DNA of 35,697 nt from a virus, in the IMG/VR virus record IMGVR_UViG_3300006128_000006, positions 1 to 35,697 of that record. One strand, given 5' to 3'. Below are positions 16,714 to 24,079 of this stretch, piece after piece. Below the pieces are notes generated by a model. That model searched no databases. It worked only from the letters and a program-made list of their open reading frames with translations, and was not told the origin of the DNA. Both the position numbers and the translations under genes were made by a program. The first letter of the stretch is position 1; every line of letters starts with the position of its first letter.

Positions 16714-18572
16714 TGGCTGAGTTTGATCCTGATGCTTTTTTGAAGGGTTCAAATGCTGAACCTAAATCAAGTCAGTCTGGTGGATTTGATCCTGATGCTT
16801 TTTTGAAGGGCAAATCAAAACTGTATACACCAAGAGAACCAGAGGATGTGTCATCTGGCGATGTGGTTGGTTCTATTTTACGTGGCGTAGCAACTGGCGT
16901 TCCTGGTGGCTTGGGATCAATGGAAGGTTTTTTTACTCAAACCATACCTAAACTTGTCGGTGGAAAAGGAGCAGAAAGCACTGTTCTTCCTACATCGGAA
17001 GATTATGAAAGATATTTGCAATTGGGCGAAAAGGCTTTAGGCATGACTCCTGGAGTTAAGCCAGAAACGGACATTTATCGTAAAGGCGGTGAGCTTTTTG
17101 GTGAAGCATTAACTCCTGTTGGAACAATTATTGGTGCAGGTGTCAAAGCTACAAAACCTTTGAGAGAAGCTGCAAAAGGAAAAGAGTTACAGAAAGCGTT
17201 AAGCACATTTGGAGGAGATATTGAAAGTCTTGCCAAAACCGCATCTCAAAACATTCCTAAAGAAGCTGGAGAAGCTATCAATGCTCTGATTGAACGTAGC
17301 GGTCAACGCAGAGTTAATTTGACGCAAGCGGAAGTAAAAAGAGCGCAAGAAATTCAAGCCATACGTGAAGCAGATGCTGCTCGTTATGCTGATTTAGGTA
17401 AGCCATCGTCTACTGCCAAACTAGGCGATGAAATGCAGCGTAGATTGACGGGTACGGAATTTACTCGTGAAGCAGCTAGATCACAACGGGCAAAAGAAGA
17501 TGCTGCTAATTATTTCAAAGAAGCAGCCGAAAAGAATTGGGGAACATCACCTGAATTTGCTGACGTGATGATGAATCTCAGAGAAATGACAACATCTGGA
17601 AAATTTAATCCAGACGAAAGAAAACTTGCAATGCAAATGTATAAAGATTTGCAAACAACTAAAGACATTGAAGGTGTTGAAAAAGTATTTCGTAAATACA
17701 ACGAGGCAAGCAAAGGTTTGCCTAAAGAAGGTTATGACGCAGTTACGCAGCAATTTAGCGGAAGTATTGCTGATATGTTGTCCAAGGCTTTAAATAATTT
17801 TGCTCCTACAAGAAAAGCATTTAGAGAAACATATAAAGATTTGAGTACGCCATTAGATGCGTATGAAACATCTTTTGGTGCAAGAGGCGTTGCAAAAGAA
17901 AAAGACGTACCTGATAGATTGCAAATGATGCCAACTGATTATCCTGGTTATTACTTCCAGAATCGGGATACCGTTCGTGTTTTGCGTGAACAATTAGCGG
18001 GTGACGAAGCTGCTGTACGCAAGTTTGCTACCCAGCACGTTGTTAATGAGCTGCAAGGCAAAAACGCTCAACAAGCAAAACAATGGTTAGAAAAGAACGG
18101 TGAATGGGTAAATGACATTCCTGGTTTGAATGAACGTGTTCGTCGGTATGTGACAAACTTAGGTGAATCTGAAGCCAAAGTTGGATCATTAGATCAGCAA
18201 ATAAATCAAATCAAATCAAAACGTGCAGAAGTTGGTAAAAGAGCAGAAACAGAAAGAGAAGCAATAACAAAGTTATCTGATAAACAACAAGGGTTAGTAA
18301 ACACAAACTACAATTTTGTTAAAAATGCTACTGCTTCTGAAGTTCCTAGAACAGCTCAAAAAATGATTGATGATATGTATCAAGCAAAAATACTCAATGA
18401 AAATGAGTATTCATTGTGGACAAAAGAAATCAATAATATTAAGCAATTGGCAACAACAAAAGAAGAAGCCGCTAGAAAGATTAAATATTTAATTAGTGGC
18501 GCAATCACAGGCAGTGCTGCATTTGTTGGCGGCTCAACTGCTTACGGAGTTAGACGAGCAATGGGGTACTAA
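16713..18572 (+). CDS. Internal virion/DNA-ejection protein candidate 4 (619 aa)
   Basis: The N-terminus has FDPDAFLKG at residues 4-12 and again at 25-33, a motif repeated at the start of many phage internal-virion proteins. It continues with a Gly-rich amphipathic region (GDVVGSILRGVATGVPGGLG), a long charged helical body (about 160-590) and a hydrophobic C-terminal segment (LISGAITGSAAFVGGSTAYG). It overlaps the preceding stop by one base. It probably enters the cell envelope with the genome; no enzymatic domain was found. Confidence 0.7.
   Translation: MAEFDPDAFLKGSNAEPKSSQSGGFDPDAFLKGKSKLYTPREPEDVSSGDVVGSILRGVATGVPGGLGSMEGFFTQTIPKLVGGKGAESTVLPTSEDYERYLQLGEKALGMTPGVKPETDIYRKGGELFGEALTPVGTIIGAGVKATKPLREAAKGKELQKALSTFGGDIESLAKTASQNIPKEAGEAINALIERSGQRRVNLTQAEVKRAQEIQAIREADAARYADLGKPSSTAKLGDEMQRRLTGTEFTREAARSQRAKEDAANYFKEAAEKNWGTSPEFADVMMNLREMTTSGKFNPDERKLAMQMYKDLQTTKDIEGVEKVFRKYNEASKGLPKEGYDAVTQQFSGSIADMLSKALNNFAPTRKAFRETYKDLSTPLDAYETSFGARGVAKEKDVPDRLQMMPTDYPGYYFQNRDTVRVLREQLAGDEAAVRKFATQHVVNELQGKNAQQAKQWLEKNGEWVNDIPGLNERVRRYVTNLGESEAKVGSLDQQINQIKSKRAEVGKRAETEREAITKLSDKQQGLVNTNYNFVKNATASEVPRTAQKMIDDMYQAKILNENEYSLWTKEINNIKQLATTKEEAARKIKYLISGAITGSAAFVGGSTAYGVRRAMGY
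16722..16810 (+). repeat. Two exact 26-bp copies, 63 bp apart
   Basis: 16722-16747 and 16785-16810 are identical at all 26 bases (TTTGATCCTGATGCTTTTTT, then GAAGGG), encoding FDPDAFLKG twice. Identity at synonymous positions indicates a recent 63-bp (21-codon) duplication or homogenisation rather than convergent protein repeats. Confidence 0.9.
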
Positions 18573-18775
18573 TGAGCAAGAAAACAAAAGGCGTTAATCC
18601 AGCGTTGGAGAACGCTATTGCTAGGATGTTGCAGGATGTGATGGCTGATCCTACTGCTACGCTTGTAGATAAGTGTAGGGTATTGGATAGAGCGATTAAC
18701 GTAGAGAAGTTGAAGTTGAAAGTAACAGAGGATGAGTGGGGTTCAGGATTTGTTACCCCAGAAGATGACGAGTAA
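18572..18775 (+). CDS. Small conserved phage protein (67 aa)
   Basis: It overlaps the ejection gene stop by one base. The product (MSKKTKGVNPALENAIARML, then DPTATLVDKCRVLDRAIN and DEWGSGFVTPEDDE) is helical with an acidic C-terminus. I recognise this as a recurring small gene next to the lysis region in environmental short-tailed phages, without known function. Confidence 0.65.
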   Translation: MSKKTKGVNPALENAIARMLQDVMADPTATLVDKCRVLDRAINVEKLKLKVTEDEWGSGFVTPEDDE

Positions 18776-18776
18776 G

Positions 18777-18799
18777 GTTAAACTGTGTATTCGTTTAAC
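18777..18799 (+). promoter_or_regulatory. Hairpin ahead of the holin-like gene
   Basis: GTTAAAC and GTTTAAC (7 bp, perfect) enclose a 9-base loop. The stem ends one base before the AGGGGAT ribosome site of the gene at 18812. No T-tract follows, so it is more likely to affect translation or mRNA stability of the lysis genes than to terminate transcription. Confidence 0.5.
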
Positions 18800-18811
18800 T
18801 AGGGGATACAT

Positions 18812-19033
18812 ATGAACGTCATTGCTTTTGTTCGGATTGCATTGGATGTGGTGATGGGTCGGTTGCTTGTCATCTTGTCGTTGGGATTGTCATTCTTTCT
18901 AGCTTGCTGGGTGATGCACGATCCAGGTTGGGAGAGATTGGTCACTATGGCTTTTTTCTCAATATTCTCGTATCTTATTATTAACGTGAAAGAAAGGATT
19001 AAAAATGATCAAGGGTCACAAGCGTCCGAGTGA
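18812..19033 (+). CDS. Small two-TM membrane protein, holin-like (73 aa)
   Basis: The ATG has an AGGGGAT ribosome site and follows a hairpin. Two hydrophobic helices (about 16-34, GRLLVILSLGLSFFLACWV; about 43-58, LVTMAFFSIFSYLII) and a charged C-tail (KERIKNDQGSQASE) fit a small holin or antiholin. A second, better recognised holin candidate lies at 20138, so this could be a modulator. Confidence 0.55.
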   Translation: MNVIAFVRIALDVVMGRLLVILSLGLSFFLACWVMHDPGWERLVTMAFFSIFSYLIINVKERIKNDQGSQASE

Positions 19034-19223
19034 AGTTAACCAACAGATTGCTAAATCTGTTCGTCCACAATTGCCAAGAGACGGTTCTAGGGATGGCAAG
19101 AACACCCATGTAAGCGGTGAGCTTCCTGCTGGATACATTTCTGTCTGGAATTTTGGTGGGCAACGCAATACGAATTGGTCGCCAACGACTAAGCCTGAAA
19201 CCAAGCACAAGGTGTACAAATAA
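19005..19223 (+). CDS. Basic hypothetical protein (72 aa)
   Basis: It overlaps the membrane-protein gene by 29 bases in another frame; GAAAGGATT precedes the ATG. The product (MIKGHKRPSEVNQQIAKSVR, ending TKPETKHKVYK) is basic, hydrophilic, and has no transmembrane segment. Its stop overlaps the next start by one base, a coupled arrangement. Function unknown; it probably accompanies the following virion gene. Confidence 0.6.
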   Translation: MIKGHKRPSEVNQQIAKSVRPQLPRDGSRDGKNTHVSGELPAGYISVWNFGGQRNTNWSPTTKPETKHKVYK

Positions 19224-19981
19224 TGGCATCTCCATCTTCCTTCTCGATGACGCAGCACGGAAGGACTGAACCATTTGACTTACAAGTGGGTAGAGGTCAG
19301 ATTCCGTATCATCAAATAGTCAGCATCTACGGGTATCAAACTACCGTTGGCAATACGTTTATTCCTATTTGGGAAAACAATACTGTTTATACGTATCCTG
19401 CATCTGCTATTCCTATGCTGATGACAGGTACAGGTAGCGATACTGCAAAGGTAACAATCAATGGCTTGGATGCTAACTACAATCCGGTTGTTGAGACTGT
19501 TACGCTTAACGGTTCGACAGGCGTTGCAACTGCAAACAATTACTTTCGGGTAAATAGTCTTGTTGTGGTGTCTGGCAACCCAGCGGCTAACGTGACGTTA
19601 ACCAGCTCAGACGGTAACACGTCAAATACGTATGCAAAGATTGTGACTGGTGTTGGTAAGTCACAAAACTCTTGGTACACCGTACCGGCTAACACAACGT
19701 TCTACTTAACAAGGTCGCAAGTGTTCTCAACTGCACCTGCTATTTCTCAAAGTACGTATAACAGTTATCAGGTTGTGACTGTTAACAGTGCGGGTGTTCA
19801 GCAGATTCTTACTCGTAGACCTTTTACTGGGAACTTTGAAATTAGACGGGTTGTTCCATCTGTTTATGCAGCAGGAACGGACATCCAATGGCAAGTAAAT
19901 ACCAGCACAGGTAACACAACGATTGGTGTGTCTCTTGAGGGTTACTTGATTACTAACAGTGCTAACGCAAACGGGTATTGA
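19223..19981 (+). CDS. Virion structural protein of marine-phage type (252 aa)
   Basis: The N-terminus SMTQHGRTEPFDLQVGRGQI, then PYHQIVSIYGYQ, is a recurring signature of structural proteins in marine cyanophages and other environmental tailed phages. The rest is beta-rich and Asn/Thr/Val-heavy, ending in a compact domain (FEIRRVVPSVYAAGTDIQWQ). It could be a head fibre or decoration protein. Its place inside the lysis region is unusual for a virion gene but typical of this genome type. Confidence 0.65.
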   Translation: MASPSSFSMTQHGRTEPFDLQVGRGQIPYHQIVSIYGYQTTVGNTFIPIWENNTVYTYPASAIPMLMTGTGSDTAKVTINGLDANYNPVVETVTLNGSTGVATANNYFRVNSLVVVSGNPAANVTLTSSDGNTSNTYAKIVTGVGKSQNSWYTVPANTTFYLTRSQVFSTAPAISQSTYNSYQVVTVNSAGVQQILTRRPFTGNFEIRRVVPSVYAAGTDIQWQVNTSTGNTTIGVSLEGYLITNSANANGY

Positions 19982-19982
19982 T

Positions 19983-20135
19983 ATGACGATTAAAGAGAAA
20001 CTACAGGCTGATCTGGATGCTGCAAAGGCGCAAGTAGCTAGTCTTGAGCAACAGATTGCTAACCTGCCTTCAGAGATTGAAACCCTTGCTGTAGAGGCTT
20101 GGGATAAAGTTAGAGATTTCTTTAAGGCGATCTAA
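19983..20135 (+). CDS. Short coiled-coil protein (50 aa)
   Basis: The ATG lies two bases after the previous stop. The 50-residue product is a single charged helix with heptad spacing (MTIKEKLQADLDAAKAQVAS, then LEQQIANLPSEIETL) ending EAWDKVRDFFKAI. It has no hydrophobic membrane anchor, so it is not a spanin by itself. Tight placement between virion and holin genes and a clean frame support translation. Confidence 0.6.
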   Translation: MTIKEKLQADLDAAKAQVASLEQQIANLPSEIETLAVEAWDKVRDFFKAI

Positions 20136-20137
20136 TC

Positions 20138-20545
20138 ATGTTTCCTCTTGACGCAATCATTGGCGTTGGGATGAAACTGATTGATAAGTTTTTTCCCGAC
20201 CCTGAAGCTAAAGCAAAAGCGCAACTAGACTTGTTGCAAATGCAGCAGCAAGGAGAGCTTGCTCAATTGCAAGCGGATATGACGGAGGCGCAAGAGCTTA
20301 CCAAGCGTCAACAAGCGGATATGGCATCAGACTCTTGGTTATCCAAGAATATCCGTCCTATGACCCTTATAGCGATTCTTAGTGGCTATTTCACGTTTGC
20401 GCTTATGTCTGCGTTTGGTCACGACACCAATACCAAATACGTTGAGTTGCTAGGTCAATGGGGTATGTTGATTATGTCTTTCTATTTTGGCGGTAGAACG
20501 CTAGAAAAGATTATGAGTATGAAAAGCAAGGATGATAGCAAGTGA
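20138..20545 (+). CDS. Holin, GTA 3-TM family type (135 aa)
   Basis: An N-terminal hydrophobic/amphipathic segment (DAIIGVGMKLIDKFFPDPEA) is followed by a long Gln-rich helix. Then comes SDSWLSKNIRPMTLIAILSG, the hallmark of the three-TM holin family found in gene-transfer agents and many phages (PF11351-type). TM helices lie at about 74-92 and 103-120; FGGRTLEK closes the domain. The protein permeabilises the inner membrane at lysis and releases the muramidase encoded two genes later. Confidence 0.8.
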   Translation: MFPLDAIIGVGMKLIDKFFPDPEAKAKAQLDLLQMQQQGELAQLQADMTEAQELTKRQQADMASDSWLSKNIRPMTLIAILSGYFTFALMSAFGHDTNTKYVELLGQWGMLIMSFYFGGRTLEKIMSMKSKDDSK

Positions 20546-20754
20546 ACATAGCTGACAAGATCACAATGCTTTGTTGCGCTACTTTGTCGATGGTGATGGT
20601 GGCAACCGTTGCTGTCGTGTTGTTTGGATTGTTTGATCCACAGGTGGATAACAACGAGATATTTAAGATGATTACGCCAGCGTTCAATACGATTGTGGGT
20701 GCATTTGTTGGCACGATTGCTGGGATCAAAATAGGAAAAGATAATGCTGGCTAA
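20542..20754 (+). CDS. Two-TM membrane protein of the lysis cassette (70 aa)
   Basis: Uses GTG (GTGAACATA), overlapping the holin stop by four bases. Two hydrophobic helices (about 9-31 and 43-63, with IVGAFVGTIAGIKIG) and a short basic tail fit a second holin, antiholin or holin accessory protein. It overlaps the following muramidase gene by 11 bases, so the three are coupled. Two vicinal cysteines (11-12) in TM1 are unexplained. Confidence 0.6.
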   Translation: MNIADKITMLCCATLSMVMVATVAVVLFGLFDPQVDNNEIFKMITPAFNTIVGAFVGTIAGIKIGKDNAG

Positions 20755-21265
20755 TTGGGATAAGTCGTTTGATTACTTGATTGACTCAGAAGGTGGGTTT
20801 GTTAATGATCCTAATGATCCCGGTGGCATGACTAACCTTGGTATCACTAAGAAAGTTTGGGAAGCATGGATCGGACATGAAGTTGATGAAGCAGCCATGC
20901 GAGCATTAACGCATGATGACGTAAAGCCGTTATACAAAAAGGAATATTGGGATGCTGTCCGTGCTGATGAGCTACCTTCGGGGATTGATTATCTCTGTTT
21001 TGATTTTGCTGTTAATTCTGGGGTTAACAGAGCTATTGTCATACTTCAACAGTCTATTGATGTGATTGTTGACGGTCATTTAGGACCGATCACTATTTCC
21101 AAAGTAAACAAGATTTACCAAGAAAATCCTGAAAACTTGATAGAGAAGTACTCTGATAACAAAGAGACGTTTTACAAGTCTTTAAAGAATTTTCCGATAT
21201 ATGGCAAAGGCTGGCTGAACCGGGTAGATTTAGTTGAGCATCGTGCCAAAATGATGGCGGCTTAA
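20744..21265 (+). CDS. Endolysin, N-acetylmuramidase (glycoside hydrolase 108 family, 173 aa)
   Basis: Residues 15-35 (SEGGFVNDPNDPGGMTNLGI) contain the conserved Glu-Gly-Gly catalytic motif, with E16 the predicted general acid. The C-terminal region (about 95-173, IVILQQSIDVIVDGHLGPIT) is the peptidoglycan-binding half typical of the family. Length matches. It hydrolyses the glycan backbone of peptidoglycan after holin opening. No signal peptide, so it depends on the holin. AGGAAA precedes the ATG. Confidence 0.9.
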   Translation: MLANWDKSFDYLIDSEGGFVNDPNDPGGMTNLGITKKVWEAWIGHEVDEAAMRALTHDDVKPLYKKEYWDAVRADELPSGIDYLCFDFAVNSGVNRAIVILQQSIDVIVDGHLGPITISKVNKIYQENPENLIEKYSDNKETFYKSLKNFPIYGKGWLNRVDLVEHRAKMMAA

Positions 21266-21499
21266 ATGTCTAAGAATCCGAATCTTTCTGTGGGTCGTGG
21301 TGAGAAGCTCCCTGTTTCAAGAGGAGCTGGGCTAACTGCGAAAGGTCGGGCAAAAACAAATAGAGCAACTGGTAGCAAATTAAAAGCACCAACAAAAGAC
21401 CCCAAAAATCCACGTCATAAATCATTCTGCGCTCGATCTAAGAGTTGGAAAGGTGAGCGTGGTAAAGCTGCTCGTAGAAGATGGGGGTGTAGACGATGA
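21266..21499 (+). CDS. Basic small protein, DUF6321-like (77 aa)
   Basis: The ATG directly follows the endolysin stop. The product is very basic: GRGEKLPVSRGAGLTAKGRA, KAPTKDPKNPRHKSFCARSK, then SWKGERGKAARRRWGC. This is a widely shared phage/bacterial small domain (DUF6321 type as I recall it). The two cysteines and Arg/Lys load suggest nucleic-acid binding. Role unknown. Confidence 0.65.
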   Translation: MSKNPNLSVGRGEKLPVSRGAGLTAKGRAKTNRATGSKLKAPTKDPKNPRHKSFCARSKSWKGERGKAARRRWGCRR

Positions 21500-21756
21500 T
21501 GGACTCGCATATTCGTAGCTTAGTCAAAGGCATCACCTGGCGTATAACTGGTAGCCTAGATACCTTTTTTATTTCCTGGCTGATTACTCAAAAAGCAACC
21601 ATTGCATTTAGCATTACGGCTGTGGAGTTGCTCACCAAGATCACGTTGTACTGGGCGCATGAACGGGTTTGGCTGAAGGTGAAATGGGGAGTTTCCGAAT
21701 CCCCAATTGATACCCACACAGAACCAGTTCAGCCTGTTCAGCAAACAAAGTCGTAA
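21496..21756 (+). CDS. DUF2061 family small membrane protein (86 aa)
   Basis: The sequence LVKGITWRITGSLDTFFISW and VELLTKITLYWAHERVW match the DUF2061 pattern (R-G-T-x-D-T, then E-x-xK-xxLYYxHERxW), with two TM helices (18-31, 36-53). Cellular members are uncharacterised and often near sulfur-assimilation genes. Here it ends the rightward late arm. Its last 38 codons overlap the opposing methyltransferase gene. The start may be the first or second of two tandem ATGs (21496, 21499). Confidence 0.8.
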   Translation: MMDSHIRSLVKGITWRITGSLDTFFISWLITQKATIAFSITAVELLTKITLYWAHERVWLKVKWGVSESPIDTHTEPVQPVQQTKS

Positions 21757-22255
21757 ACATATCTATCGCAATCTTTGGTCTGTGAAGCATCGCTGGCACA
21801 TCCTGCCAGAGATAGTCATCAAAGAGCATGATCCCGTTCTCATTCAATAGTTGCCATGCCATGCAGCCATCTGTCATTACGTCTGGTGCTTGGTGAGAAC
21901 CGTCTATGTAAATGAAGTCGTATTTTTCGTCTTGAGAGATCAAGTTAGCCAAAGCAACACTTGATTTGCCTTTGTAGGCGGTAACAAGTTGACCTTGTTT
22001 GCGTACCCAGTCAACATTCTGCTTCCAACGTTCAAAGAGTAGCGTCAGAGTAAGGTTCTCATGCTCTTCTGAGCCTTCAAACGTATCCACACAGGTCATT
22101 TGACCGTTATCGTCCAGTAAATTCTCTAGCATCCAACAGGTAGCACGTCCTTCAAAGCAGCCAACTTCCAGGATGCGTTTGTTTGATGGCAATATCGTCT
22201 TGATATGCTCAAAGTTAGGAATGTTGTGTGAGAACCAGTCCTGAGAGAATTCCAT
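21641..22255 (-). CDS. Class I SAM-dependent methyltransferase (204 aa)
   Basis: Motif I is RILEVGCFEGRATCWML (27-43), an acidic residue follows strand 2 (CVDTFEG), and YDFIYIDGSHQAPDVMTDG (112-130) and MLFDDYLW supply later motifs of the Methyltransf_24-type fold. The enzyme probably O-methylates a sugar or small polar acceptor; no DNA-MTase catalytic motif (NPPY, PC) is present. It is the last gene of the leftward arm, downstream of a glycosyltransferase, suggesting a glycan-modification module. Its C-terminal 38 codons lie antisense to DUF2061. Confidence 0.8.
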   Translation of the reverse strand: MEFSQDWFSHNIPNFEHIKTILPSNKRILEVGCFEGRATCWMLENLLDDNGQMTCVDTFEGSEEHENLTLTLLFERWKQNVDWVRKQGQLVTAYKGKSSVALANLISQDEKYDFIYIDGSHQAPDVMTDGCMAWQLLNENGIMLFDDYLWQDVPAMLHRPKIAIDMFTTLFAEQAELVLCGYQLGIRKLPISPSAKPVHAPSTT

Positions 22256-22258
22256 ACT

Positions 22259-22687
22259 TCACCTTAGTTGTATATAACGGAAGTACTCTATGGGTACATC
22301 ATAGAAATACTCATTCTGTGCAACATACTTGTTTTTTACTTCAACCTTGTTGCAGTTTAGTATTCTTTCAGCTATACACATATACCCATAACGCAAATCA
22401 TCATTTAATGCGAACATTAATGTTGGCAGGTTGTTTTTTAACAACTTCTCTTTACGTTCAGCAATATGAATGGTCTTATACGGGCATTTAGAACCGCCCC
22501 AGGATCGCATTTCTACTTCTGCGTATGCAACGGGTATGCCTTCACGTTTAAGCAGCAGATCGGCTTTGTATTTCTCCCAGTCTTCAGCGAATACTTGCCA
22601 GTTGCGCCTGACCCAGAGCTTGACTGCCTCTCTGGTTTCAGGATCGCAAGCCTTATCAAGTTCAGCATCGAATTTCTTGCGTCTCAT
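22259..22687 (-). CDS. Possible PD-(D/E)XK-fold protein (142 aa)
   Basis: The start overlaps the glycosyltransferase stop by four bases. A helical N-terminus leads to KYKADLLLKREGIPVAYAEV (residues 39-58), then EMRSWG, and later TIHIAERKEKLL (72-83). The arrangement D43...E57-x-E59, then a basic helix, resembles a restriction-like nuclease core with Glu in place of the catalytic Lys. Then come strands LPTLMFALNDD and a helix. This could be a nuclease or an inactive fold variant; the deviation makes activity uncertain. Confidence 0.45.
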   Translation of the reverse strand: MRRKKFDAELDKACDPETREAVKLWVRRNWQVFAEDWEKYKADLLLKREGIPVAYAEVEMRSWGGSKCPYKTIHIAERKEKLLKNNLPTLMFALNDDLRYGYMCIAERILNCNKVEVKNKYVAQNEYFYDVPIEYFRYIQLR

Positions 22688-23424
22688 GGTGCGGGAATAA
22701 GCCTGCCTTCAAACATATACGTACCGATGTGAGCAAGGACTACCCAAGGTGCGGCATAGATATGACCGCCAATCGCTCTGTAAGCTGCACAAAAGCCATA
22801 ATCCTCTGACAATAGGCGTTCAGTCCCTGCTTCAATAGGTGTCGGGAAGTATTCAAATATTTTCTCTCTTCCCTGTAACGTATTGCCTAAGTCTGCCACG
22901 TCATTCATGTAGTATTTGACGTGATCCTGTAGCTTTTCAAACACTTCACGCTTAATCATCATAAAACCTGTACCACCATTCTGTATTTCAACAGGTTGAT
23001 CGACAGGAACGGTGACAGACGGTGCATAGTCCACCAGATTCACAACAAAGCTACCTGTGTGATATTTAAGCTGATCGTCAGGTACGCCATTAGCCATAGC
23101 TTGCTTAACGGTTGTCCAGTTGATCTCTTTCTTGGGATAGATACCGCACAGGACATCTTTATCCGTTTGCAGCATCGTCAGGACATCGTAAGGATTGAAT
23201 TTGATGTCAGCATCAATGAACATCATGTGCGTGGCATCAGACTTCATAAAGGCTTGAGCAAGGGCGTTCCTAGCACGAGGTATGAGGCTCTCATTGAACA
23301 TAAATGACATCAATACCTCATGTCCTTCCGATTGAAGGATAGAGGACACGTTTAGAAGGCTCTGAGCGTATGCCCCAGTACACATTCCACCGTACATCGG
23401 TGTAGCGATAAATAATTTACTCAT
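22684..23424 (-). CDS. Glycosyltransferase, GT-A fold (246 aa)
   Basis: The N-terminus LFIATPMYGGMCTGAYAQSL starts a nucleotide-diphospho-sugar fold. THMMFIDADIKFNPYDVLTM (65-84) holds the metal-binding DAD at 71-73. GGTGFMMIKREVFEKL (about 150-165) and LLSEDYGFCAAYRAIGGHIY supply the later acceptor/catalytic elements. Family resembles GT2-like/ANP1-MNN9-like enzymes. It probably adds sugar to a phage or host surface component; the acceptor is unknown. It overlaps the 54-residue upstream gene by eight bases. Confidence 0.8.
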   Translation of the reverse strand: MSKLFIATPMYGGMCTGAYAQSLLNVSSILQSEGHEVLMSFMFNESLIPRARNALAQAFMKSDATHMMFIDADIKFNPYDVLTMLQTDKDVLCGIYPKKEINWTTVKQAMANGVPDDQLKYHTGSFVVNLVDYAPSVTVPVDQPVEIQNGGTGFMMIKREVFEKLQDHVKYYMNDVADLGNTLQGREKIFEYFPTPIEAGTERLLSEDYGFCAAYRAIGGHIYAAPWVVLAHIGTYMFEGRLIPAP

Positions 23425-23581
23425 TTTCTAGTGCCTCTATCAGTTGTGAAAGGATAAATGAAACGTTCGTGAGCATACGTTCCTCTTGCGATTGGAGGTA
23501 TGCAACGAATTGAATGTAAGCCTGGAGTTCTTGCTGCGCTGCAATAGCTTCAGCGATAAGACGTTCTTTCTCTACTACCAT
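23417..23581 (-). CDS. Short coiled-coil protein (54 aa)
   Basis: ACAGGGGATC precedes the ATG at 23581. The frame of 54 codons (MVVEKERLIAEAIAAQQELQ, ending SQLIEALENE) overlaps the glycosyltransferase start by eight bases. It is a single amphipathic helix with acidic C-terminus and no cysteine or TM segment. Coding is supported by the strong ribosome site and coupling. Confidence 0.6.
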   Translation of the reverse strand: MVVEKERLIAEAIAAQQELQAYIQFVAYLQSQEERMLTNVSFILSQLIEALENE

Positions 23582-23653
23582 GATGATCCCCTGTAAGGTT
23601 GAGTAAGGTGGTGACTACCCTAGATACCAGGTCACCGCTGGCTCTCAACACCG

Positions 23654-24043
23654 CTAGGATTCGGTGGGGCTACCTTCCATTGCGGAAGGTGAAGCATTTT
23701 CTACAACTACGATACAACCGCCACCACCTTTCTTCACTAGCCCCCGTGTGATAGAAACTTGGTGGACTTGCCTGTCATTATCAAACAAACCCGCATCCTG
23801 TAAGGCATCAAGGATTGGTTTGATACAGTTATCAATGTCCATCAACCTAGCATCTCTTGGACGCAGCACAATATCAACTGTGACTGCACCACCCCCAAAA
23901 GATTCTAATTGCTGCGTTGCAACATACTCTTGTACTGCTTCTTTAAAGGCTCTACCTCTTTTGGACACAAACCGCCTATTACCACTAGCAATCCAGTAGT
24001 TGTTAATGCTGGGTGGGTAGGGTAAGTGCAGTATGTGTCTCAA
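23654..24043 (-). CDS. rusA: RusA-family Holliday junction resolvase (129 aa)
   Basis: The N-terminus HLPYPPSINNYWIAS (6-20) and LMDIDNCIKPILDALQDAGL, then FDNDRQV, are the RusA signature. D69, D71 and D90 correspond to the three catalytic Asp of E. coli RusA (D70, D72, D91), and K75 is conserved. It cleaves four-way junctions during recombination and before packaging. The start is TTG (24043) with GGAGGGGAG upstream, and no in-frame ATG lies near. It is the only branch-resolving enzyme seen here. Confidence 0.88.
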   Translation of the reverse strand: MRHILHLPYPPSINNYWIASGNRRFVSKRGRAFKEAVQEYVATQQLESFGGGAVTVDIVLRPRDARLMDIDNCIKPILDALQDAGLFDNDRQVHQVSITRGLVKKGGGGCIVVVENASPSAMEGSPTES

Positions 24044-24079
24044 AATGTCTCCCCTCCGTCAAGAAAAATCGGTTTTCGG

